Below are positions 45,482 to 54,419 of a DNA stretch of 57,829 nucleotides, piece after piece. The translations under genes were made by a program, and so were the position numbers. The notes below the pieces were generated by a model that was given only the letters and a program-made list of their open reading frames with translations, was not told the origin of the DNA and did not search any database. Source of the DNA: an uncultured Pelagibacteraceae bacterium (GTDB taxonomy: Bacteria > Pseudomonadota > Alphaproteobacteria > Pelagibacterales > Pelagibacteraceae); assembly GCA_902538525.1 (NCBI GenBank), contig CACBFA010000003.1, positions 1 to 57,829 of the forward strand, in the 5' to 3' direction. Positions within the stretch are counted from its first letter, which is position 1, and each line of letters begins with the position of its first letter.

Positions 45482-46303
45482 ATGGCAAAATATTTAGTTG
45501 AAACATATTACACATGTAGCTTTAAAGTATCTCATTATTTAGATGATATAAATGAGGAAAATCTTAACAATTTAGAGAAAAATGACGATGGAAAATTTGA
45601 AATTATCGATATCAAATTAGATAATAGAAAAACAAAAAACCTTCAAGATACCAAAAGTAGTAAAGTAGAAGTTGTTTCACAACCAATTAATAATCAAGAT
45701 ATTAAAAATAGTAATAAAACCAAACCAATCGATGAAAATTTTAAAAAAAACATAACTGATAATATAGGTAAAAGATTTAGTATGCCTGATAGAAGAAAAG
45801 GTTATATCCAAAAAGCCTCAATAGGTGATCACAAAGTATATTTGCATACTGGTGAATATGAAGATGGTAAAATAGGAGAAATTTTTATTGATACTAGTAA
45901 AGAAGGTGAGCTAGTAAAGGCTCTTATGAATAATTTTGCAATAGCAATATCATTAGGTCTTCAATATGGAGTTCCACTAGATGAATTTGTAAATGCATAT
46001 TTAGATACAAAATTTGAACCTTCTGGAAAAGTTTACGGAAATGATAGAATTATGAGCGCAAGTTCAATTTTAGATTATATTTTTAGAGAGCTAGCAATTT
46101 CTTACTTAAATAGAGAGGATTTGGCTCACACCCCGTCTATAACTGGAAATTCTGATACAAAAGAAAGTCAAGATAGCGAAGATCAAAATCAATTAATTAA
46201 ACTTGTAAAAGATATTACAAGCAAAGGTTTTGTTAGAAACGACTACAAAAAGAAACTGGTAGATTTGTCAGATATTAGAATAAACCTTAAAGGAAAAAAA
46301 TAA
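45482..46303 (+). CDS. Orphan protein with the C-terminal domain of B12-dependent ribonucleotide reductase
   Basis: A 273-residue protein. Residues 104-218 ([21 protein letters not shown]..., [42 protein letters not shown]) resemble a C-terminal region of the class II ribonucleotide reductase NrdJ (TSCPD-type domain) as I recall it. The barrel with catalytic cysteines and the cysteine-rich zinc tail are absent. The N-terminal 50 residues ([20 protein letters not shown]) form a separate conserved-looking block with one Cys at 12, joined by a polar linker. It stands alone between the NDUFA12-like gene and aspS. It is probably an expressed alphaproteobacterial protein of unknown role, not a broken reductase. 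Confidence 0.72.
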   Translation: MAKYLVETYYTCSFKVSHYLDDINEENLNNLEKNDDGKFEIIDIKLDNRKTKNLQDTKSSKVEVVSQPINNQDIKNSNKTKPIDENFKKNITDNIGKRFSMPDRRKGYIQKASIGDHKVYLHTGEYEDGKIGEIFIDTSKEGELVKALMNNFAIAISLGLQYGVPLDEFVNAYLDTKFEPSGKVYGNDRIMSASSILDYIFRELAISYLNREDLAHTPSITGNSDTKESQDSEDQNQLIKLVKDITSKGFVRNDYKKKLVDLSDIRINLKGKK

Positions 46304-48085
46304 TTAATTTTTTCTTTTTGAAATATTAAGTTCTTTTAATTGATTTTCATCTACTTCAGATGGTGCATTCATCATTAAATCCTGAGCATTTTGATTCATT
46401 GGAAACATCGTTACCTCTCTAATATTTTTTTCTTCTGCTAATAACATTACAATCCTATCTATACCAGGAGCAATACCACCATGTGGAGGTGCCCCATAGC
46501 TTAAAGCATTAATCATACCACTAAATTTCTCATTCACTGTTTCCTCAGAGTAACCAGCAATTTTGAATAATTTATACATTAAATCAGGTTTATGGTTCCT
46601 GATTGCTCCTGAAGATAATTCAATACCATTACACACAATATCATATTGAAAAGCTTTTAGTTTCAGGGGTTCTGAAAGATCTAAATTATCAATATCACCT
46701 TGCGGCATTGAAAAAGGGTTGTGGCTAAATTCGATCTTTTTGGTATTTTCATCTATTTCAAACATTGGATAGTCCACTACCCAACAAAATGAGAAAACAT
46801 TTTCATTAATTAAATTCAACTCATTTGCTATTTTATTTCTCGCATTACTTAATAATTTCTCAACTTCAGACTTATTTCCGCAAGACATAAATATTGTATC
46901 ACCTACTTCAGCATTCATCTTTGTCATTATCTCTTTGATAGACGCTTCAGAAAAAAATTTTCCCACAGGTCCTTTAGCGCTCAATTTCTCCGAATTTTCT
47001 ATAGAAAAATATGCAAGACCAGATGATCCTTCATCTTTTGCCCATTTATCAATTCCGTCAAAAAAACTTCTTGGTTTTTGAGATGTATTTTTTGTAACTA
47101 TTCCTCTAACTATCGATCCTTTACTTACTAATTTTTTAAATATTTCAAAGTTAACATCATCTCTTTTAAAAATTTCAGTAATATCAGCTATTTCCAAAGG
47201 ATTTCTCAAATCTGGTTTGTCAGAACCGTATTTAAGCATAGCTATATCAAAAGGAATTCTGGGAAATTTTTCATGGAGTAACTTTTTAGAGGAAAATTTT
47301 TTGAATAAATTTACAAATAACTCTTCAACTATTTTAAATACATCTTCTTGTTCTACAAAAGACATTTCCAAGTCAAGTTGATAAAACTCACCTGGACTCC
47401 TGTCAGCTCTTGCGTCCTCATCTCTAAAACACGGTGCAATTTGAAAATATTTATCAAAACCAGATACCATGATTAATTGTTTAAATTGTTGCGGCGCTTG
47501 AGGTAATGCGTAAAATTTACCAGGATTTAGTCTGCTTGGTACTAAAAAGTCTCTAGCACCCTCTGGGCTAGATGATGTTAATATAGGTGTTTGATATTCT
47601 AGAAAACCATATTTTTGCATTTCAGTTCTAATAAATGAAATAATTTTGGATCTTAAAATAATATTATTATGAATTTTATTTCTCCTTAAATCTAAGAATC
47701 TGTACTTTAATCTAATTTCTTCAGAATATTCTTGATCTGAAAAAACAGGTAGTGGTAATTCCTTAGTTCTTGCAAGTATTTTAAATTTTTCAATTCCTAC
47801 CTCAATTTCTCCAGTATTTAAATTTTTGTTAATTGTATCTTTTTCTCTAGCTAAAACTTTACCTTCAACTTGTAGTACAGTTTCTAATGGAAGTTTTTCT
47901 ATTTCTTTAAATATTTTTTTACCTTCATCAATTACACATTGAGTTAGTCCATAGTGATCTCTTAAATCTAAAAATAATAGATTTCCATGATCTCTTTTTT
48001 TATTTATCCAGCCTGATAACTTTATTGTTTGATCTTTGTTATTTAAAGTTAGTTCTCCGCAAGTGTGTGTCCTATATTTAGTCAA
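46304..48085 (-). CDS. aspS: Aspartyl-tRNA synthetase
   Basis: A 593-residue class II synthetase. An N-terminal OB anticodon-binding domain (about 1-105) and the catalytic core are present. YRFLDLRR, FLEYQTPILTSSSPEGARDFLVPSR (motif 2 region), QAPQQFKQLIMVSGFDKYFQIAPCFRDEDARADRSPGEF and C-terminal GIAPGIDRIVMLL (motif 3) are standard. The bacterial GAD insert lies around 285-420. It overlaps hda by four bases and meets the orphan NrdJ-domain gene with abutting stops. Confidence 0.96.
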   Translation of the reverse strand: MTKYRTHTCGELTLNNKDQTIKLSGWINKKRDHGNLLFLDLRDHYGLTQCVIDEGKKIFKEIEKLPLETVLQVEGKVLAREKDTINKNLNTGEIEVGIEKFKILARTKELPLPVFSDQEYSEEIRLKYRFLDLRRNKIHNNIILRSKIISFIRTEMQKYGFLEYQTPILTSSSPEGARDFLVPSRLNPGKFYALPQAPQQFKQLIMVSGFDKYFQIAPCFRDEDARADRSPGEFYQLDLEMSFVEQEDVFKIVEELFVNLFKKFSSKKLLHEKFPRIPFDIAMLKYGSDKPDLRNPLEIADITEIFKRDDVNFEIFKKLVSKGSIVRGIVTKNTSQKPRSFFDGIDKWAKDEGSSGLAYFSIENSEKLSAKGPVGKFFSEASIKEIMTKMNAEVGDTIFMSCGNKSEVEKLLSNARNKIANELNLINENVFSFCWVVDYPMFEIDENTKKIEFSHNPFSMPQGDIDNLDLSEPLKLKAFQYDIVCNGIELSSGAIRNHKPDLMYKLFKIAGYSEETVNEKFSGMINALSYGAPPHGGIAPGIDRIVMLLAEEKNIREVTMFPMNQNAQDLMMNAPSEVDENQLKELNISKRKN

Positions 48086-48741
48086 TTTATTATCTCTTTT
48101 ATTATTTTAAAGTTAATAGATTTCTTTTTCTTTAAACTCAATTCATCAATCTTATATATAAATTCATGCATTTTACTATACGATCTCGCAATTCTTTTTA
48201 TAATAAAATCTATAATTTTGTTATCCAATTTAATTTGTCTATCGGAGAAGCTTTTTAAAATTATTGCATAAATCAACTCATCATCTGGCTGTTCAATTGT
48301 AGCGATAATGCAGTTCTTTAATCTTGATAATAAATCTGGGAGTGTGAATTTCATTGTATCTATTGGTTTTTTTGACGAGATTAATAAATATTTATTATCC
48401 TGTTCAACTAAATTGAATATAGAATAAAGAAGTTTTTCGTCAAAACTTTCTTCTAGGTCTTCAATTATTATACTGTTTGAAAGTTTAATTTTTTTTAAAA
48501 TCTTATCTTCGATATTGTTGCTATATAAATATAAAGCGTTACTTTTTTTTTTAAATATGTTTGATAAATGTGTTTTGCCAGAATATTTTTCTCCAGCTAA
48601 ATTAACAATTTTTTTTTCCCATTTAGGCCAGGCCTCTATAATATTTTTTGCAAAATAATTACTTTTAGACACATAGTAATCATTTTCATCAAAACTTTCA
48701 GTAATTCCAAAGTCTAAGAGTTTTTGATCTAATTCTCTCAT
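48082..48741 (-). CDS. hda: DnaA-related protein Hda
   Basis: A 219-residue DnaA-like AAA+ protein lacking the DNA-binding domain IV. It should help hydrolyse DnaA-ATP after initiation (regulatory inactivation of DnaA). QKLLDFGI near the start is like the clamp-binding peptide region. NLAGEKYSGKTHL is the Walker A (about residue 49), SIIIEDLEES the Walker B and DLLSRLKNC is sensor/box VII-like. I prefer the ATG at 48741 (four-base ATGA overlap with the upstream gene) over that at 48753. It sits between a DUF2066 gene and aspS. Confidence 0.78.
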   Translation of the reverse strand: MRELDQKLLDFGITESFDENDYYVSKSNYFAKNIIEAWPKWEKKIVNLAGEKYSGKTHLSNIFKKKSNALYLYSNNIEDKILKKIKLSNSIIIEDLEESFDEKLLYSIFNLVEQDNKYLLISSKKPIDTMKFTLPDLLSRLKNCIIATIEQPDDELIYAIILKSFSDRQIKLDNKIIDFIIKRIARSYSKMHEFIYKIDELSLKKKKSINFKIIKEIIN

Positions 48742-49814
48742 TCTATATTCCAAATATTACTAGATGAATTTATATTTATATCATTCACTTTTAAAGTATT
48801 TAGAAATTTTTCAGGATTATTATTGTAAGTTATTTTATATATAATATCCTCACTATTAATTTTTTCTATTTCATATTCATATACAAAATCTGATTGATTT
48901 AATATATTTTCTAATTTCTGAGAAATTAGGAAATTGCTGTTTTTTACTGAAATTTTTATAGGTATTGAAATTGAGGTATTGATTTTATTAATTAACTTCC
49001 ATTTGTCTTCATATAAATTTTTTAAGTTTAAAATAATTTGATCTAATAGTTTATTATCTTCATAATTGATGTTTTTTTGATCTAAATTAAATTTGAAGTT
49101 TGAATTTGAAAAACTAATTTTTGAAAATATTTGTAAATTTTTTTTATTTTTATAAAATACAACAATAAAAATATTTTCGAAGTTATATTTATTTGTAATC
49201 TCAGATAAATCATTGTTTTCAATATTATTTTTTAATCTTTGAAAAAGACGAAAATTTTCAATATTTTCATCTGGTAAATTATAATTTAATAAGAAATAAT
49301 TTTTATTAACATTATTCCAATTGTTATAAAAATAATTTTGATCAAAAAACTTAATTTCGTTACTTTGTGTATCAATTAAAATTGGGATAAAAAGCACGTC
49401 TGTATCTTTTGGAACAGAGGAAATAACATTTTTTCCTCTAATAAATGATAATAATTTTTCTTTGTCAAACTTAACCTCAAAATCAACCTCATAATTATTG
49501 TCAACAAATTTTTCATTTGTTATTGAAAAATTATCTATCAATGAAATAATTTTATTGCTTGGTACATTTTTAAATAAATTTTTATCTTTACTTTCTACAA
49601 TTCTAAAAATTAATGTTTTAAATCCTTTTTTGAAACCCTTTTTTATTACTTCATCTTTGTTAAAATTTATGTCGTATTGTTCTTTAATTTTAATATTTTT
49701 AACTATGTAATTGTCTGCAAATACTATAGTTGTGGAAAACTTGATAAAAACTAAAATGAAAAGTAAAAAAAAAAAGTATAAGTAAATATTAATTTTATTT
49801 TTGATTAAAAACAT
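48738..49814 (-). CDS. DUF2066-like secreted protein
   Basis: A 358-residue protein with an N-terminal hydrophobic signal (about 10-33, ending FADN) and a periplasmic domain rich in Asn, Lys and Phe. Conserved features are few. IVKNIKIKEQYDINFNKDEVIKKGFKKGFKTLIFRI and the later FIPILIDTQSN block, together with its place beside hda and opposite purM, fit the DUF2066 family that occupies this position in proteobacteria. Function unknown. Divergent from purM over nine bases, so promoters must lie inside coding sequence. Confidence 0.65.
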   Translation of the reverse strand: MFLIKNKINIYLYFFFLLFILVFIKFSTTIVFADNYIVKNIKIKEQYDINFNKDEVIKKGFKKGFKTLIFRIVESKDKNLFKNVPSNKIISLIDNFSITNEKFVDNNYEVDFEVKFDKEKLLSFIRGKNVISSVPKDTDVLFIPILIDTQSNEIKFFDQNYFYNNWNNVNKNYFLLNYNLPDENIENFRLFQRLKNNIENNDLSEITNKYNFENIFIVVFYKNKKNLQIFSKISFSNSNFKFNLDQKNINYEDNKLLDQIILNLKNLYEDKWKLINKINTSISIPIKISVKNSNFLISQKLENILNQSDFVYEYEIEKINSEDIIYKITYNNNPEKFLNTLKVNDININSSSNIWNIE

Positions 49815-49823
49815 AACTTAAAC

Positions 49824-50846
49824 ATGGGATCTAAGAATTTTACATATGAGAAAAGTGGTGTAAGCATAAAAAAAGCAGATAAATTTATTAAATTTATATC
49901 CTCAAGCACAAAAAAATCAAAAAAAAGTGGTAAATTTAAGAATATTGGAGGTTTTGGAGCGCTTACAAAACTGCCAACTAATTTAAAGAATCCATATCTT
50001 GTAACTAGCACAGATGGAGTTGGTACAAAAATTGAAGTTGCAAATATGCTAGGTAAATTTGATACAATTGGAGTGGATCTTGTGGCAATGTGTGTAAATG
50101 ACATTATAGTTCAAGGAGCGAAACCTTTAGTTTTTTTAGATTATATATCTGTCGAAAAAATCGATACGAAAAAGCTAAAAAATATAATTAGAGGAATTAT
50201 TAAAGGCTGCAAATTAGCTGACTGTGAATTAGTTGGTGGAGAAACTGCAGAAATGCCTGGAACATATTCCAAAGGTAAATTTGATATTGCAGGGTTTTCT
50301 TTAGGCCTAGTAGAGAAAGACAAAATATTATTAAATAAAATAAAAGAAAAAGATTTAGTACTGGCAATACCTTCCAGTGGTCTCCACTCAAATGGATATT
50401 CCTTAGTAAGACATATTATAAAAAAAAAGAAAATTAAAATAAAAAAAAATTCATTTTTAAAAAAAGAATTATTAGTACCAACTAAAATATATGTAATGCA
50501 TGTATTAGAATTAATTAAAAAAAAGTATTTGAATGCTTGTGCAAATATCACTGGTGGTGGATTAAAAGACAATATTGAAAGAATAATACCAGATAATTAC
50601 TGCGCTGAAATAAATTTAGAAAAAATAAAAACATTAAAAATATTTAGATGGCTTAAAAGTCAAGGTGTTAACGATCAAGAAATGTTAAAAACTTTTAATT
50701 GTGGTGTGGGTTTTTGTTTAATAGTAAAACGTTCAAACTACAAAAAAGTGATTAGATTATTTCCAAAAAAATATAAACCATATATCATTGGAAAAATTAC
50801 AAAAAATTCAGAAAAAGTAAAATTGAGTGGAAAAGTTATCTGGTAA
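49824..50846 (+). CDS. purM: Phosphoribosylformylglycinamidine cyclo-ligase
   Basis: A 340-residue AIR synthetase of purine biosynthesis, closing the imidazole ring with ATP. GGFGALTKLPTNLKNPYLVTSTDGVGTKIEVA, VDLVAMCVNDIIVQGAKPLVFLDYI and CELVGGETAEMPGTY are the family blocks, and IPSSGLHSNGYSLVR and NITGGGLKDNIERIIP follow. A lysine-rich stretch at 195-213 is typical of this A/T-rich genome. It overlaps purN by 20 bases. Confidence 0.96.
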   Translation: MGSKNFTYEKSGVSIKKADKFIKFISSSTKKSKKSGKFKNIGGFGALTKLPTNLKNPYLVTSTDGVGTKIEVANMLGKFDTIGVDLVAMCVNDIIVQGAKPLVFLDYISVEKIDTKKLKNIIRGIIKGCKLADCELVGGETAEMPGTYSKGKFDIAGFSLGLVEKDKILLNKIKEKDLVLAIPSSGLHSNGYSLVRHIIKKKKIKIKKNSFLKKELLVPTKIYVMHVLELIKKKYLNACANITGGGLKDNIERIIPDNYCAEINLEKIKTLKIFRWLKSQGVNDQEMLKTFNCGVGFCLIVKRSNYKKVIRLFPKKYKPYIIGKITKNSEKVKLSGKVIW

Positions 50847-51405
50847 AAAAAATACAGCAGTTTTAATAAGTGGTAGAGGTAGTAATCTAAGATCACTAGT
50901 TAAATATTCAAAAACGAAAAAATCTTTAATTAGAATTGTTCTAGTTGTGTCTAATAATTTTAGTGCAAAAGGATTGAATTATGCAAATAAATCTAAAATC
51001 AATAATGTCTTTATTAAAGATTCTAATAAAAAAAGTTTTGAAGATCGTTTGTTAAAATTATTAAAAAAGAATAATATTGATTTGATTTGTTTAGCTGGAT
51101 TTATGAAAATACTATCAGGTACTTTTATAAGAAAATTTAATAAACCTATACTTAATATTCACCCTTCTCTTCTTCCTAAGTATAAAGGCCTAAATACACA
51201 CAATAGAGCAATTCAAAATAAAGACAAATACTCTGGAGCTACAGTTCATATCGTCAATGAGAAATTAGATTCAGGTAAGATTATATTACAAAAAAAAGTA
51301 AAAATTCTAAAATCTGACAGTGGAAAAAGTTTAGAAAAAAAAGTTTTAAAAATCGAGCATAAAATATACCCAAAAGCAGTTATTAGATTATTAGCTAGTG
51401 ATTAA
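50827..51405 (+). CDS. purN: Phosphoribosylglycinamide formyltransferase
   Basis: A 192-residue GAR transformylase using 10-formyl-tetrahydrofolate. TAVLISGRGSNLRSL is the phosphate-binding start. LAGFMKILSGTFI, NIHPSLLPKYKGLNTH with the catalytic Asn and His, and GATVHIVNEKLDSGKII with the catalytic Asp follow. The start is a GTG at 50827 inside purM, because an in-frame TGA lies immediately before it and no ATG is available. Its end overlaps ndk tail to tail by 11 bases. Confidence 0.94.
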   Translation: MEKLSGKKNTAVLISGRGSNLRSLVKYSKTKKSLIRIVLVVSNNFSAKGLNYANKSKINNVFIKDSNKKSFEDRLLKLLKKNNIDLICLAGFMKILSGTFIRKFNKPILNIHPSLLPKYKGLNTHNRAIQNKDKYSGATVHIVNEKLDSGKIILQKKVKILKSDSGKSLEKKVLKIEHKIYPKAVIRLLASD

Positions 51406-51805
51406 AAAAATAATCTAGTTCAATCTTAGCATTTTCAAGACTGTCTGAACCATGAACAGAGTTTTTATCAATTGATATACCATATTTTTTCCTCAAAGTA
51501 CCCTCATCTGCGTCAGCTGGATTTGTTGCTCCCATTAACTTTCTATTCTCAACAACAGCATTTTCTCGTTGTAAAGTCATGACAACAATTGGGCCTGAAG
51601 ACAAATAATTGCATAAATCGTTATAAAACGGTTTGGACTCATGTACTTTATAAAATCTTTCGGCTTCTTCTTTAGATATATGTATTTTTTTTTCTTTTAT
51701 AATTTCAAATCCTTTGTTTATAAATTCCTGCTTAATCTGATCCTGAAGATTTCTTTCAACTGCATCCGGTTTAATTATCGATAGAGTTTGCTCAATATTA
51801 CTCAT
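51395..51805 (-). CDS. ndk: Nucleoside diphosphate kinase
   Basis: A 136-residue NDP kinase that balances nucleoside triphosphates. QTLSIIKPDAVERN starts it, MGATNPADADEGTLRKKYG is present, and the phosphorylated His118 is in NSVHGSDS. I start at ATG 51805, which has GAGG seven bases upstream; the longer frame begins with TTG at 51817. It overlaps the pepA stop by eight bases. In many alphaproteobacteria holC (DNA polymerase III chi) lies between pepA and ndk, but here nothing does. Confidence 0.94.
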   Translation of the reverse strand: MSNIEQTLSIIKPDAVERNLQDQIKQEFINKGFEIIKEKKIHISKEEAERFYKVHESKPFYNDLCNYLSSGPIVVMTLQRENAVVENRKLMGATNPADADEGTLRKKYGISIDKNSVHGSDSLENAKIELDYFFNH

Positions 51806-53234
51806 AGTTATCCTCAATTAATTTATTTAATAATCTAACTCCATAACCAGTTGCACCTCCGGAGTTAAGTGCTCCTCCATATTTTGAAAATGCCATGCCA
51901 GCAATATCTAGGTGAGCCCAAGGAGTTTTGTTTATTATAAATCTTTGTAAGAATTGTGCTGCAGTTGTAGAACCTGCCCCACCTACATAATTTATATTCT
52001 GCATGTCAGCATTTTTTGAATTTATTAATTTGTCAAAATTTTCATTTAAAGGCATTCTCCAGAGTTTTTCTTCAACACTTTCACCTGCATCAATTAGTTG
52101 TTTAGATAATTTATCATTATTCGAAAATAGACCTGCATATTCTGAACCAAGAGAAACAATTATAGCGCCAGTTAATGTTGCTAAATCAATTATAAATTGA
52201 GGCTTAAATTTTTCTTCAGTAAATGTTAAAGCATCTGCTAAAACCAATCTTCCTTCAGCATCAGTATTTAAAACTTCAATAGTTTTTCCGCTGTATGATT
52301 TTACAATATCTCCAGGTCTTTGAGCATTTCCACTTACCATATTTTCTACAAGGCCCACAACTCCAACCACATTGATTTTTGATTTTCTTAACGCAAGAGT
52401 TTTCATTAAACCAACAACAGTGGCTGAGCCAGCCATGTCATATGTCATATCTTCCATAAACTTTGCTGGTTTTAAAGAATAACCCCCAGTATCGAAACAT
52501 ACACCCTTTCCAACAAAAGCTAATGGTTTAGATTTATTTTTAGCACCATTCCACTCTATTGTTACTAAATACGAACCTCTGATACTTCCTTGGCCAACTC
52601 CGAGTAAAGCATTCATGCCTAGCTTTTTTAATTTTTTTTGATCATATACCGTAACTTTTAATCCAAATTTTCTTAATTTAATTATACGTCTTGCATATTC
52701 ATCTGGATGAAGAACATTGCCTGGTTCAGATACCAAATCTCTAGTAAGGAAGACACCTTCTAAAAGTGAATTTAATTTATTTCTCAACAAATTTGTTTTT
52801 TTTGATTTATGTCCAACCACATATAAGTTTGTCGTTAGATTTTTTGACTTATCAGTTTTATAAACATTAAATTCGTATGACTTAAGTTGCGCTCCATGTA
52901 AAAACTTCTCTAATTGTATATTGGTAATTTGAGATGAATTTGTCTCAAAAAAAGATTTTTCAATTTTATTATTCTTTAGAAAAAGGAATAAATTAGATCC
53001 AAGTTTCTCGTAATCTAAGGAAGTTTTAGACTTTGTACAATTTACAAAAATATATATCTTGTCATTTAAATTTTGAATTAGAAATTTTCTCTCTAAGAAT
53101 AGTTTATTAGCAAATATAGATTTATTTAGAGATTTAACGATTTTGTTTTGAGTGGTTTTATCCTTTATTAAAATAACCTGGTTATCTTTGGCTACTTTGG
53201 GTACTTTAGTTACAAAATCTAATTTTAGCTTCAT
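51798..53234 (-). CDS. pepA: Leucyl aminopeptidase
   Basis: A 478-residue M17 cytosolic aminopeptidase with two metal ions. FVGKGVCFDTGGYSLKP, MEDMTYDMAGSATVVG and the family signature NTDAEGRLVLADAL contain the metal and catalytic residues. WAHLDIAGMAFSKYGGALNSGGATGYGVRLL is the C-terminal block. The N-terminal regulatory domain (1-165) is diverged and Lys-rich. It is divergent from lptF over 54 bases, as in other proteobacteria. Confidence 0.95.
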   Translation of the reverse strand: MKLKLDFVTKVPKVAKDNQVILIKDKTTQNKIVKSLNKSIFANKLFLERKFLIQNLNDKIYIFVNCTKSKTSLDYEKLGSNLFLFLKNNKIEKSFFETNSSQITNIQLEKFLHGAQLKSYEFNVYKTDKSKNLTTNLYVVGHKSKKTNLLRNKLNSLLEGVFLTRDLVSEPGNVLHPDEYARRIIKLRKFGLKVTVYDQKKLKKLGMNALLGVGQGSIRGSYLVTIEWNGAKNKSKPLAFVGKGVCFDTGGYSLKPAKFMEDMTYDMAGSATVVGLMKTLALRKSKINVVGVVGLVENMVSGNAQRPGDIVKSYSGKTIEVLNTDAEGRLVLADALTFTEEKFKPQFIIDLATLTGAIIVSLGSEYAGLFSNNDKLSKQLIDAGESVEEKLWRMPLNENFDKLINSKNADMQNINYVGGAGSTTAAQFLQRFIINKTPWAHLDIAGMAFSKYGGALNSGGATGYGVRLLNKLIEDNYE

Positions 53235-53288
53235 TTTTTTGAAATATTTAATAGATAATGTTGTATATTTAATAAATTACTAATTTCA

Positions 53289-54419
53289 ATGAATAAATTA
53301 ATATTTAGAAAATTGTCATATGATATTTTGTTATTTTTTTTATTATCATCAGTTGCAATAACTGCGATTATATGGGTAATTCAGGGTGTAAATCTTCTAG
53401 ACATTGTATCAGAGCAAGGGCATGACTTTAAAGTTTATTTTATTTACTCTATTTTAAACATACCTAAAATTTTTAGTAAGATACTAATTTTTGCTTATTT
53501 TTTAACTTTATTTGTAATTATTAGTAGATACCAAGATAATAATGAAATTTTAGTTTTTTGGACAAATGGAATAAAAAAAATTACTTTTATAAATTTCATA
53601 GCTAAATTCTCATTTTTTTTTATGCTATTACAATTGTCTTTAAATTTATATATTGTTCCGCATACTCAAAATTTGGCACAAGAATATCTTAAAAATTCAT
53701 CAATTGAATTTTTTCCAAAATTATTGAAAGAAAAGAAATTTTCTAGAATAATGCAGAATATTACAATTTTTGTTCAAGAATATGACGAGAATGAAATTCT
53801 AAAAGGTATATATATAAAAGAAAGGTTAAAAACAAATGAAGACAAAATAATAATTGCAAAAAAAGGTGAATTGATAAAAAGTAATAATGGATTTATTTTT
53901 AAACTTACAGATGGCACAATTACTAATTTAGATATTAAAGGAAATTTTAATTTAGGTTTCAAAGAGACCATATATGATTTAACTAAATTTAATTCCATAA
54001 CAAGAAAAGAGAAAAAATTAAATGAGACAGAAACATCTTTGTTAATTTATTGTTTAGAAAGATTTTTAGATAAAAGAAAAGACAGTCAGCAAAGGTGTGG
54101 CAAAGAAAATAAATTTTTATTAAAAGATATATATGAAGAAATATTTAAAAGAGCAATTAATCCTGCATACATTGTATTTCTATCCTTAGTAAGCTCGCTT
54201 ATAATATTAAAACCTAAAATAATAAATTTACAGAACTATTTTAAAATATTTTTATTCTTTTTTGGCTTTTCAATTATATTATTTTCGGAATTAAGTTATA
54301 AATTTATTTCTAAATCTGCTTTTACAGAGGTACTATCTATATTTCTTCCTATAATATTTGTAATCATTTTTTATTTTTATATTTTATTAAAATCAAAATT
54401 TAGAATTAGTTATTTATGA
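53289..54419 (+). CDS. lptF: LPS export permease LptF
   Basis: A 376-residue YjgP/YjgQ-family inner-membrane protein, part of the LptB2FGC exporter that lifts lipopolysaccharide from the inner membrane. Three hydrophobic helices fall in the first 115 residues and three at about 285-370, around a periplasmic jellyroll domain of about 140 residues. SYDILLFFLLSSVAITAIIWVIQ and FWTNGIKK are typical. Assignment as F rather than G rests on being the first gene and on the opening. Overlaps lptG by four bases. Confidence 0.88.
   Translation: MNKLIFRKLSYDILLFFLLSSVAITAIIWVIQGVNLLDIVSEQGHDFKVYFIYSILNIPKIFSKILIFAYFLTLFVIISRYQDNNEILVFWTNGIKKITFINFIAKFSFFFMLLQLSLNLYIVPHTQNLAQEYLKNSSIEFFPKLLKEKKFSRIMQNITIFVQEYDENEILKGIYIKERLKTNEDKIIIAKKGELIKSNNGFIFKLTDGTITNLDIKGNFNLGFKETIYDLTKFNSITRKEKKLNETETSLLIYCLERFLDKRKDSQQRCGKENKFLLKDIYEEIFKRAINPAYIVFLSLVSSLIILKPKIINLQNYFKIFLFFFGFSIILFSELSYKFISKSAFTEVLSIFLPIIFVIIFYFYILLKSKFRISYL

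Noticed and set aside
50141..50572. A 143-residue minus-strand open frame rich in Phe and Ile
   Set aside because: It is the reverse reading of Lys- and Asn-rich purM codons and has no motif.
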